A stretch of DNA of 64,000 nucleotides from Hanstruepera marina (GTDB lineage Bacteria; Bacteroidota; Bacteroidia; Flavobacteriales; Flavobacteriaceae), in assembly GCF_019880635.1 (NCBI RefSeq), contig NZ_JAINVX010000002.1, positions 310,001-374,000 of the forward strand, given 5' to 3'. The translations under genes and the position numbers were made by a program. Shown piece by piece: positions 19,113 to 28,000 of this stretch (position 1 is its first letter; each line of letters opens with the position of its first letter). The notes beneath the pieces are model-generated. The model searched no databases. It was not told where the DNA came from and saw only the letters and a program-made list of their open reading frames with translations.

Positions 19113-20195
19113 TCCTTGCTTTAAGTTTAAGAGATATTCTGCAGCTACAAATGGAGTGGTTTGGTTGGCTTCTATAAGTTTAAGCTGCTCAACTAAAGCT
19201 GTTTTTATCGTGGGGTGATTAAAAAACGCACTCTGTAGATTGTCTTTTATAGTTTGGATTAACCAATACTTATTTTGCTCTTGCCTTCTTTCAGAAAAAA
19301 AGGTGTTTTCTTTAGTTAATTCAATATAATCTTCAATGGTTTTCCAGATATCTGAAATCCCTTCATTGTTTAAGGCACTACAAAGTTGAACTTTAGGTGT
19401 CCAACCAGAAGCTTTTTCTGGATAGAGGTGGAGGGCACGATTAAACTCTACTTTGGCTAATTTAGCATGTTTAATATTGTCATTGTCAGCTTTGTTTATG
19501 GCAATGGCATCTGCCATTTCAATGATCCCACGTTTTATACCTTGAAGCTCATCACCAGCCCCTGCCAACTTAAGAAGCAAAAAGAAATCAACCATACTAT
19601 GTACAGCAGTTTCACTTTGTCCTACACCAACAGTTTCAATTAGAATGGTATCAAATCCAGCAGCTTCACATAAAATTATGGTTTCACGTGTTTTTCTGGC
19701 TACACCTCCCAATGAATCGCCAGAAGGAGAAGGTCTAATAAATACATTGCTGTCTTTAACCAAATCCTCCATGCGGGTTTTGTCACCAAGAATACTTCCT
19801 TTTGTAATGGAACTACTCGGGTCAATGGCCAATACAGCAACTTTTTTACCTAAAGCAGATAAGTGTTTCCCTAAAGCTTCAATAAAAGTACTTTTGCCAA
19901 CTCCAGGAACTCCGGTTATGCCAATTCTAACGGACTTGTTAGCGTGCGGTAAGCATGCTTTGATAATTGTATTGGCTTTCTCTAAATGCTTACTGTTTTT
20001 ACTCTCTACTAACGTGATAGCTCTACTTAATGCAGTAACTTGCCCTTTTAAAATTTCAGAAACCAAAGTCTCGGAAGAAACCGATAGCAAACGTTTTTGT
20101 TTAATTTTAAGTATGGCTTTGTCATTAGTGATTTCAGGATCTGAAATACCTTCTTGTTCTGATAATGCCGTTTTATGTCTCCCTTTTTTAGTCAA
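19107..20195 (-). CDS. meaB: MeaB/ArgK-type GTPase, methylmalonyl-CoA mutase chaperone
   Basis: This 362-residue G3E-family GTPase has the P-loop GITGVPGVGKSTF, AIDPSSSITKGSILGDKTRM as the switch region, LIETVGVGQSE, and the base-specificity motif NKADND. It guards adenosylcobalamin loading and integrity of methylmalonyl-CoA mutase. No mutase gene is nearby, but a cobalamin adenosyltransferase is encoded at 33723-34295. Its start overlaps the stop of the upstream DUF2911 gene by 8 bp, so the two are probably co-transcribed. Confidence 0.93.
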   Translation of the reverse strand: MTKKGRHKTALSEQEGISDPEITNDKAILKIKQKRLLSVSSETLVSEILKGQVTALSRAITLVESKNSKHLEKANTIIKACLPHANKSVRIGITGVPGVGKSTFIEALGKHLSALGKKVAVLAIDPSSSITKGSILGDKTRMEDLVKDSNVFIRPSPSGDSLGGVARKTRETIILCEAAGFDTILIETVGVGQSETAVHSMVDFFLLLKLAGAGDELQGIKRGIIEMADAIAINKADNDNIKHAKLAKVEFNRALHLYPEKASGWTPKVQLCSALNNEGISDIWKTIEDYIELTKENTFFSERRQEQNKYWLIQTIKDNLQSAFFNHPTIKTALVEQLKLIEANQTTPFVAAEYLLNLKQGL

Positions 20196-20754
20196 AAGTT
20201 TTTAAAGGTATACCAATTTTGGTGTTATCCCAAGCCATGGTTAAAGATATACTGTCCAATGTATTGTTAAAGCCAATGGTAAATTGTTCTACGATCTGAT
20301 TTAAGCGTTCAACAGGAACTGAAATATGTACAACATCAAACTCGGGTTCCCGTAACGGATTCATTTTGGCATCTACACCCCAAGGATATTGTTTGCTGTT
20401 AAACATAACCTGCCATGTAGAATCGTTAGGTATGGTCCATAGCGTATACTTTCCTGCTGGTAGCGAGTCGTTACCAATTTTTATAGGTTTTGAGCATTTA
20501 AAGGTAGTAGCCTCATTAGCACCAGTTCGCCAGACTTTGTTGTAGGGAACCAAACCGCCAAAAATGTCTCGGCCACGTTTTGATGGTCTATTGTATACCA
20601 CTTCAAAGACTAAATCATTTTCTATAAGCTTAACAGTATCTATTGGGCTCTTTCTTTTGGCCAAAAGGCTATCGTCCACAAAATAAGAATATAAAAAAAG
20701 ACTCACTGCTATGAGCACCAATAAGCCAAAAAACCATCGAAATTTATTATTCAT
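20188..20754 (-). CDS. DUF2911 domain protein
   Basis: 188 residues: one N-terminal membrane segment (FFGLLVLIAVSLFLYSYFV, about 8-26), then a periplasmic DUF2911 domain with YNRPSKRGRDIFGGLVPYN, VWRTGANEATTF and GKYTLWTIPNDSTW. This family is common in Bacteroidota and its function is unknown. The motif spacing matches other members I can recall. It is first gene of a two-gene unit with meaB, divergent from the ECF sigma gene across a 169-bp gap. Confidence 0.88.
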   Translation of the reverse strand: MNNKFRWFFGLLVLIAVSLFLYSYFVDDSLLAKRKSPIDTVKLIENDLVFEVVYNRPSKRGRDIFGGLVPYNKVWRTGANEATTFKCSKPIKIGNDSLPAGKYTLWTIPNDSTWQVMFNSKQYPWGVDAKMNPLREPEFDVVHISVPVERLNQIVEQFTIGFNNTLDSISLTMAWDNTKIGIPLKTFD

Positions 20755-20923
20755 TTCCCCAAAAAAATAGTGTTATAAAGATACTTTAAATGTTATTTGT
20801 AATAAAATAGTAAACCATAAAATTAATACAAATTTTTATCTGTAAAAAAAATTATATCTTTTTTGCAACATCAGAATTTTTTGTTCGTCTTTAAGATGAA
20901 CTAAACCAAAAACCAAACAGAGC

Positions 20924-21475
20924 ATGTTTCAAGTTGACATTGTTGAAAAATGCAAACAAAACGATCGTAAAGCGCAAATGCAGTTGTACAACCAGTACTG
21001 CAATGGTATGTATAGTGTTGCTAAGCGGTTTGTAAAACATGATGCCGAGGCCGAAGATGTTGTTCAGGATGCTTTTATTAAAGCGTTCACTAAACTCCAT
21101 CAGTATAGTGCAGAGGTAACGTTTGGGGCTTGGTTAAAACGTATTGTTGTCAATACTAGTATTGATGCTTTAAAATCTAAAAAACAACGTCTTGTTGAAT
21201 TAGAGGATGTGCACTTAAAAGTTGTTGATACTGGAGATGATGACAAATGGTTGGCAGATGATGCTGTGAGCATAGACGAAATAAAAGAAGCTATAAATCA
21301 ACTGTCTGACAAATACAAATATGTCGTTATGTTGTTTTTAATTGAAGGTTATGATCATCAAGAAATTTCAGAGATTTTAAATATTTCTGAAGTGGCTTCA
21401 AGAACACAGCTATATAGAGGTAAATTACAGTTGCAAAAATTGCTAAAACAAAAACAAAATGGCACAGGATATTAG
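20924..21475 (+). CDS. ECF-type RNA polymerase sigma factor
   Basis: 183 residues with region 2 (YNQYCNGMYSVAKRFVKHDAEAEDVVQDAFIKAF in pieces, including the DAEDxxQ-like core) and region 4 (LSDKYKYVVMLFLIEGYDHQEISEILN, a helix-turn-helix). Region 3 is absent, as in ECF sigmas. It directs transcription of an unknown regulon, possibly envelope stress. The next gene begins 17 bp before its stop and has the layout of a membrane partner. The third gene is the secreted repeat protein at 22056. Confidence 0.93.
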   Translation: MFQVDIVEKCKQNDRKAQMQLYNQYCNGMYSVAKRFVKHDAEAEDVVQDAFIKAFTKLHQYSAEVTFGAWLKRIVVNTSIDALKSKKQRLVELEDVHLKVVDTGDDDKWLADDAVSIDEIKEAINQLSDKYKYVVMLFLIEGYDHQEISEILNISEVASRTQLYRGKLQLQKLLKQKQNGTGY

Positions 21476-22043
21476 AAAATTATTTGAAGAGGCGCGCAAC
21501 AATACAGAAGATAAAATGTCTTCAGGTCACGAAGCACGATTCTTAAAAAAGTTGGATAGCCAATTACCAATTAAGAAATCCAAAAGCTTTAATTGGTTGC
21601 AAATAGCAGCCAGTATAGTAGTTATTATGGGATTGGGATACGGTACGTTCACCTATTTTAATAATCCAATAGAACCTGTTAAGGTTGTCGATACTAATAA
21701 AAATCAGGAGGAGCCTACAAAAAGCTTGGGTGATATTTCACCAGATTTAAAAAAGGTTGAAGACTATTATTTGGCAAATATCAATTTAGAGTTGTCAAAG
21801 GTTAAGCTAACCCCTGATAATAAAGAGTTAATCGATGGTTACATCAGTAGGTTGGACGAGTTAAATAAGGAATACAAACGCCTGTCTATAGAACTTACCG
21901 AGTCTGGTGCTAATGAGCTAACTGTAAATGCCTTAATTACCAATTTAAAGTTTCGTTTAAACCTAATGTACCGTTTAAAGGAACAATTAAAGTTACTGAA
22001 CGAAACTAACGAGAGTCAGAATCCCAACAAGATTAATGCATAA
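21459..22043 (+). CDS. Single-pass membrane protein, candidate anti-sigma factor
   Basis: 194 residues: a cytoplasmic N-terminus of about 45 residues (MAQDIRKLFEEARNN...), one membrane helix (FNWLQIAASIVVIMGLGYGTFTYF, in two parts, about 44-68), and a periplasmic helical domain. The topology and the 17-bp overlap with the sigma gene fit an anti-sigma factor, but no zinc-binding HxxxCxxC motif is present, so this is inference. I do not recognise the periplasmic domain. Confidence 0.7.
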   Translation: MAQDIRKLFEEARNNTEDKMSSGHEARFLKKLDSQLPIKKSKSFNWLQIAASIVVIMGLGYGTFTYFNNPIEPVKVVDTNKNQEEPTKSLGDISPDLKKVEDYYLANINLELSKVKLTPDNKELIDGYISRLDELNKEYKRLSIELTESGANELTVNALITNLKFRLNLMYRLKEQLKLLNETNESQNPNKINA

Positions 22044-22055
22044 AACAATCAAAAA

Positions 22056-23609
22056 ATGAAAACAGTAAATATATTAAGTATACTATTTTTCTTAACCATA
22101 AGTGTTTCGGCACAACAACGTTTAGAAAAAATTTCACAATCAGTTAATGTAAATGATAATGTGACTATTAATCTCAACACAAGTCAAACCAATATTATTA
22201 TAGATACTTGGAACAAAGATATCATAGAGGTTGAGGCTTATATGGAGAGTAACTCCCTTACAAAACAAGAACTGGAAACCTATTTAAAAGGATGGAAGGT
22301 AAATGTTGATGGATCTAAAGATAACGTTACCATTAGTTCTAATGCTTCAGGTATATCTTGGACAGAAAGTGTAGGTCTTCTTGAATTGGAATCAATAGAT
22401 GCATTACAAGATCTAGAAATTGAATTGGCAGAATTAGAAGTGCAATTGGCTAAAATGCCAGAGCTATCGTTTTTAGAAAACATGAATTTTTCTGATATGC
22501 CAAAAATGCCAAAAATGCCTAAACTACCAGATTTGCCAGAAGGTATGAATAACATTAATTTCGATTTTGATAAATACGAAAAAGAGGGAGAAGCCTACAT
22601 GGACAAATGGAGTAAAGAGTATGGAGAAAAGTATGGTGAAGCTTATGCCAAAAAAATGGAAAATTGGGCTAAAAAAGTAGATAGAGAGGCTTTAGCTAAA
22701 TACGAAAAGGAAATGGAGAAATGGGGTGAAGAATTTGGTGAGCGATTTGGTGAAGAGTTCGGAGAAAAGTTTGGCAAGGAAATGGAAGCTTGGGGCGAAG
22801 AGTTTGGTGAGCGATTTGGAAAAAGTATGGAAGCCTGGGGTGAAAAGTTCGGTGAAGATATGGAGAAATGGGGAGAAGAATTTGGTAAGGAAATGGAAGA
22901 ACGTGCCAAGGTTTATGAAGAGCGTGCAAAAATAATTGAAGAGCAAGCAGAAGCTAACGAAGGATTATTTAAAGAAAGAGAAGAAGCATATCGTGCACTT
23001 TTAGAAACAGAATCCAAAAAGAATTTGAATATTAAGAAAACCATTAAGATAAAAATCCCAAAAGATGCTAAACTAAAAGTTAATGTGCGTCATGGTGAAT
23101 TAAAGTTTTCTAATGTGATACACAATTTAAAGGCCGATTTAAATCATGCCACCTTTTTGGCAAATAGCATTGATGGAGAAAAAACCTCCATCAATGCTTC
23201 CTATACATCGGTATTTGTTAAAAACTGGAATATGGGCGAGTTAAAATTAAATTTCGTTCAAGACGCCATACTTCAGGATGTCAATGGTATGGTTTTAAAT
23301 TCCAATTCGTCTAATATAGGAATTGATAGATTGTCTGGAAACGCTATAATTAATGGTAGCTTTGGCGACTTGGTTATACACAATATAAATGACAACTTTA
23401 ATAATTTAAACATAACTTTAGATAATAGTAATGCTGCAGTTAAATTGCCAAAAAGTGATTTTAAGTTGCAATATCAAGGCAAGAATTCTTATTTAGAGCA
23501 CCCAGAAAACAATAAGGGGAAATCGGTTTCTTCATTTAATTTGGGGAGCATAGCTAATAATAAAACTATTGTAATAAACGCAAAATATAGTAAGGTAATC
23601 ATGCAATAG
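22056..23609 (+). CDS. Secreted protein with 11-residue amphipathic repeats and DUF4097-like beta domain
   Basis: The 517 residues have a signal peptide (MKTVNILSILFFLTISVSAQ). The N-terminal part (about 20-125) and C-terminal part (about 330-517) look like the two ends of a DUF4097-type adhesin beta structure, with many short strands rich in Asn, Ser and Ile. Between them (about 170-320) lies a highly charged segment with repeated units such as WGEEFGERFGE and WGEEFGKEMEE, periodic in 11 and 15 residues, probably one long helix. It is third in the sigma/anti-sigma transcription unit, 12 bp after its neighbour. The function is unknown. It may be the sensed or controlled envelope component. 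Confidence 0.75.
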   Translation: MKTVNILSILFFLTISVSAQQRLEKISQSVNVNDNVTINLNTSQTNIIIDTWNKDIIEVEAYMESNSLTKQELETYLKGWKVNVDGSKDNVTISSNASGISWTESVGLLELESIDALQDLEIELAELEVQLAKMPELSFLENMNFSDMPKMPKMPKLPDLPEGMNNINFDFDKYEKEGEAYMDKWSKEYGEKYGEAYAKKMENWAKKVDREALAKYEKEMEKWGEEFGERFGEEFGEKFGKEMEAWGEEFGERFGKSMEAWGEKFGEDMEKWGEEFGKEMEERAKVYEERAKIIEEQAEANEGLFKEREEAYRALLETESKKNLNIKKTIKIKIPKDAKLKVNVRHGELKFSNVIHNLKADLNHATFLANSIDGEKTSINASYTSVFVKNWNMGELKLNFVQDAILQDVNGMVLNSNSSNIGIDRLSGNAIINGSFGDLVIHNINDNFNNLNITLDNSNAAVKLPKSDFKLQYQGKNSYLEHPENNKGKSVSSFNLGSIANNKTIVINAKYSKVIMQ

Positions 23610-23638
23610 TTTTTTATTTTTGGGTTTTCATGCTGTAA

Positions 23639-24331
23639 ATGAACGCCACTCAATTTTCTTCTTTTTTAAACGGTATTAGCAAAAAACCGTTATATGTTTT
23701 AGATAAAGCCATTCCTTTAAATCAGTATACACCTATTAATTTATCTGAAACCAATCCAGATTTACTAGCATTTAATGTTTCTAATTCCCAAGATTGGGAA
23801 ACGTATTTAGATGCTTATCTACAAAACAATCAGTCGCAAGTAGCTTACGGAGGTTATGCGGAAAAACGCAATATATACAAGCGCAGTTCATATTTTAATG
23901 TATCTCATAAAGATTTGGAACGCAATATTCATCTCGGAATAGATTTATGGTTAGCTGTAGGAAGTTGTATTTATGCACCTTTAGACGGTACAATTCATAG
24001 TTATGCCAATAATGTTAATCATGGAGATTATGGGCCAACTATCATTCTTAAACACACAATTAAAGATGGGGTGTTTTATTCATTGTATGGACATTTAAGT
24101 TTAGAATCTATAAATAATCTAACCATAGGGCAAGCTTTCAAAGCTGGCGATTGCTTGGCTACGCTTGGAGATGCTAAAGTGAATGGTGATTATGCGCCGC
24201 ATTTACATTTTCAGATTATTCGAGATATTGGTAATTACAAAGGCGATTACCCTGGCGTGACTAGCCAAAAAGATTTACAGTTTTATTTAAACAATTGTCC
24301 AGACCCTAATTTGCTACTAAAATTGCCTTAA
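23639..24331 (+). CDS. M23 (LytM-type) peptidase domain protein
   Basis: The 230 residues end in a peptidase M23 domain with HLGIDLW (H-x3-D zinc ligands, near 102-106), SLYGHLS and HLHFQI (H-x-H). The zinc site and catalytic histidines appear complete, so it could cleave peptidoglycan cross-links. No signal peptide or membrane segment is visible at the N-terminus, which is odd for a cell-wall enzyme. Either export is atypical or the substrate is not the wall. It lies 29 bp after the sigma operon, and its last 4 bp overlap a convergent gene. Confidence 0.85.
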   Translation: MNATQFSSFLNGISKKPLYVLDKAIPLNQYTPINLSETNPDLLAFNVSNSQDWETYLDAYLQNNQSQVAYGGYAEKRNIYKRSSYFNVSHKDLERNIHLGIDLWLAVGSCIYAPLDGTIHSYANNVNHGDYGPTIILKHTIKDGVFYSLYGHLSLESINNLTIGQAFKAGDCLATLGDAKVNGDYAPHLHFQIIRDIGNYKGDYPGVTSQKDLQFYLNNCPDPNLLLKLP

Positions 24332-25086
24332 TGTGATACTAAAAGTTTACTAACGTTTTGGTTACCATCTATGGTTTTAACAGTTAAAAAATATAAAGAA
24401 CTAGGTAGTGCAGATGTATCTATAACGATTCCTTCAGGAGTTGTAGAACTGCTATCCATTTGCTTTAAAAGCACCGTTTTACCATCAAGGGATTGTATTG
24501 TTAATGACTCAATAGCGGTTTGATTATTGGTAAGTTTAATTGTTACCGTATCTTGTGCTGGATTTGGATAAATAAAAATAGCTGTTGAATTATTAAATGT
24601 TTCGACAGATAGGGTTTCTAAAAGAATGTCATTTGCGGTTCCTAAAATATCACTTCCAGAGCTGTTTATTACTACAGTACCATCGGCAGCATCATAATTG
24701 TGAGCAATGGATATGGCTTGCGTTTCATCGAGAACTTCAAATTCAATAGTAAAAATAATTTCATCAGTAGTAATGTTTCCAGATAAACTAGCTGCCTCAT
24801 ATTTTACTAAACCAGGTGTGCCAGTATTATTAACTGGAGTAAAATCAAAAGCATATACTGGAGTTAAACCATTAAGTTGAATAACACTAGGGTTATAAAT
24901 AAGTTTTATTCGTAATGCATTATAGGGGTTTCCAGTAGATAGTATAGAATAATTAAATGTTTGTCCATTACTTAATGGAGGAGTAACATCTACTGTTGCA
25001 ACTAAATCAACTGATTGGGCGCTTAAACTCATGCTTATAAAAAAGAACAAGGCAACTTGTAGAAAATATGGCTTTAATTGTTTCAT
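24328..25086 (-). CDS. Cohesin-like surface protein with T9SS sorting domain
   Basis: The 252 residues have a signal peptide (MKQLKPYFLQVALFFFISMSLSAQ). Residues 27-165 form a beta domain resembling cohesin/CBM-like folds: YNALRIKLIYNPSVIQLNG, then GLVKYEAASLSGN and EIIFTIEFEVLDE. The last 85 residues (IFIYPNPAQDTVTIKL ... SLYFLTVKT ... KLLVSH) are a type A T9SS sorting domain. It lies 10 bp after the end of the 1,524-residue gene, whose C-terminus is a dockerin. This suggests a cell-surface receptor/ligand pair. The cohesin assignment is by pattern and needs a profile search. Confidence 0.75.
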   Translation of the reverse strand: MKQLKPYFLQVALFFFISMSLSAQSVDLVATVDVTPPLSNGQTFNYSILSTGNPYNALRIKLIYNPSVIQLNGLTPVYAFDFTPVNNTGTPGLVKYEAASLSGNITTDEIIFTIEFEVLDETQAISIAHNYDAADGTVVINSSGSDILGTANDILLETLSVETFNNSTAIFIYPNPAQDTVTIKLTNNQTAIESLTIQSLDGKTVLLKQMDSSSTTPEGIVIDTSALPSSLYFLTVKTIDGNQNVSKLLVSH

Positions 25087-25096
25087 CTTTTAAATT

Positions 25097-28000
25097 TTAA
25101 TCATTTTGAGTATCACCAAGTAATTGATAGTTTCCAGAAAATAATCCAAGGTCAAAAATATTTATGGTTTGGTTGCCGTCAAAGTCAGCCCGCGAATCAA
25201 AACCAGAATCACCATCGCTTAAGTTGTAAGTGCCAGCAAAAATTCCCAAATCAAAAATATTAACGGCATTATCATTATTAACATCACCTGCCAGTAGCAT
25301 CGGGATAATTTCTGTTCCGTTGGCATTTACAGCTACTATTTTTAATTGTTGTAAATATTGAGGATGTTTTACTAAAACCTTATAGGTACCCTTACTAATA
25401 GTTGAACTCAAATTAATAGTGCCACCCGAACTTCCAGTTTCATTAAAAGTATAGGCAGGTGTTATTAAATCGTCCATAGTATAAAACAAAACAGAGTAGG
25501 AGCCACTATAGTCTGATCGCCCTTGTAGACTTACACTTAAATCTACGGTGTATTCCGGAATTAAAACATCAATGGTCTGGTCACATGATAATGAGGTGTT
25601 ACCAGAAGCATCCGTAGCAGTCCAAGTAATAGTTGTTGTGCCCAATGGGAATGGATCTGTAAGCAATAACCCATCAGAACGTGAAAAGTCATAAGTAATA
25701 GCACTATCGCAATTATCTAATGCCGTAGGATTTGATATAACGATATTAGCTTCTGTAGTACCAATCGGTATCTCCTCAACAAGGTTTATAGGACATGTTA
25801 GGGTTGGTGCTTCCGTATCGTCTAAAACGGTCCATTCAAAAGATTGGTTAACATCTAAACTTCCAGGTTTTTTTAGGGTTACTGTAACTTGATGCACTCC
25901 ATCGTTATTGGGGCCACCAAAAACAGCGGTTTCGTCAATAGTGCCAAATATTAAACCGTTTGTAGGTTCTATGGCAATACCTAATGGTTGTCCCGAAATT
26001 TCATATGTTAAATTATCTAAAGGATTACCGCCAGATCCTTCGGCTTGAAAATCTGAAATTTCTAATTCACAGTCTATACGGTCTGCTAGAGGTTGTAATT
26101 CCAATTCAGGGTATTGAATACCTAAAATTTCAATACCATTAACTAAAGGGTTTTGTAAATCAGAATGTATAAATCCTATTTCCAAAGCGCCTCCAGTAAC
26201 AGTAACATTAAATTGTTCCATGCCCCCAACTTCATGACCAAAACGTAACGATAAATCAAGGTTGGCTATTTTGCGTTCCCCTTCAATATCAACATGAAAC
26301 AAACGCTCACCGGGTTCCGATGTACCACTGTATAAGTTAGCAAAATATAAATTAACAATATAATCACCATCTGGGACATTAATAGCATAAATCATGGGAT
26401 AGTCAGGCCCACTGTTACTATGTTGACTACTTAAAACAGTAGTGTAAGTACTGCTATCCATGTAGTCGGGTATGGATGCGTCCCTGTTATTATAGTTTAC
26501 ACTACCATTAAACGGATTACCTGAAGCCACAACAAACGACTCACCATTACGGGTTATATTGTCTTCCCAATTAGGGCCGCCATCTGTAGCTACTACTTCA
26601 ACACCACCGGCATTTATTCTAACTATTGGAGTAAAAATATCGGTGAGTTCAGCAGTTATATCAGCCTGTATTGCAGAATTGTTACCAGAGTGGACAACAG
26701 AAATAGCTGCGGTTTTTGAGCCAATAACGGCATCAGAACTAAAATCTATAGGGATAGTTACAGATGAACCTGGGTTAATGTTAAAAGGCAAACTTACATC
26801 AGTAGAAAACAAACTGCTATCAGCTCCAGTAAAGTTAATTGCAGTAACCGTAATTACGGTATCTGTTGGACCACCTTCATTATTTAAGGTTAGGTATTTT
26901 GTGCGTTGCGAATTAGTAACTGGAGTCAATCCAAATTGCAACGGATCTGGATTAATGGATATAATACCATCTAGATTTTCATAAACCTCTATAAAATCCC
27001 ATGTCGCCGTAAAAGAGTTTGGTGTAGTTTGCGAACGTGCTGTTGAAATCAAACCAACTGCTAAACCTTTATCATCAGTATCATCTAAAAATGCTAAAGG
27101 AATCGTTACAGGACTGCCCAAAATAATTAATGTTTGGCCATCATCTAAAGAGTAAAAAGGCTGTGCCAATAAGGTAGCGGGATCAATAGATATATATAAA
27201 TCAACCGAACCCGAATTTAAAATATTGGGTATATCAAAACTAGTGTTAGACGTTACAACTCCTCCAGTTTCCAATAGTACTTGTAAACCATTAACGTTGT
27301 CGCTATTGTCAGTGCCATTCATCAACACAAATTTTAGATAGTTATTTTGATCGCCTGTTCCTAGCTGTATACCATAGGATTGAAAATCTAGGGGGTTGTT
27401 CTGCATACCATTTGAGCCAAAATATGGCGATTCAATTCTAGAGTGTACGGTAAAGGCATTTGAATTAACATCCACATTTACACCAAATTGAAAACCATAA
27501 TCTTGGTCATTGTTATTTTCAAAAGCGTCACCTCCAGTAACACCATCAACAGTAGCTTTTCCCGCAGCACCCCCAAAAGACATCTGCGTTTCATTAAACT
27601 GGTCAAGATAGTCTGTGTTGCCAGTTGGATCTAACATCAAGCCCGTAAAGCCAAGCCCAAAAAAGCCGGTACCGGGATCATTATTCCAAAACGGGTAGTC
27701 AATAGGCAGGTTTGTAGTCGTTCCGTTATGGGCATCTAGAGCAAAAGCATCATCAACATCTAAAATACCATCATTGTCATCGTCAGGATCATTTAAATCA
27801 GAAATAAAATCACCATCATTATCTTTAGGTTTGCTACTTTGTGAACAAATATTGGTATTGTTATCAATCTCATCTTGATTTGTAAACCCATCATTATCGG
27901 TGTCAGCATTGGGGTCATAACCAGGATCGCCAGGTTGTAAGCAGGTTATATCTGAAGGTTCAAAAATGGTTATACTATTGGAACCATAGGTTGCTGCCCA

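Noticed and set aside
22643-22946. Several long open frames on both strands inside the 22056 gene
   Set aside because: They are produced by the repetitive GAA/GGT-type codons of the hendecad region. They have no start context and are low-complexity in translation.
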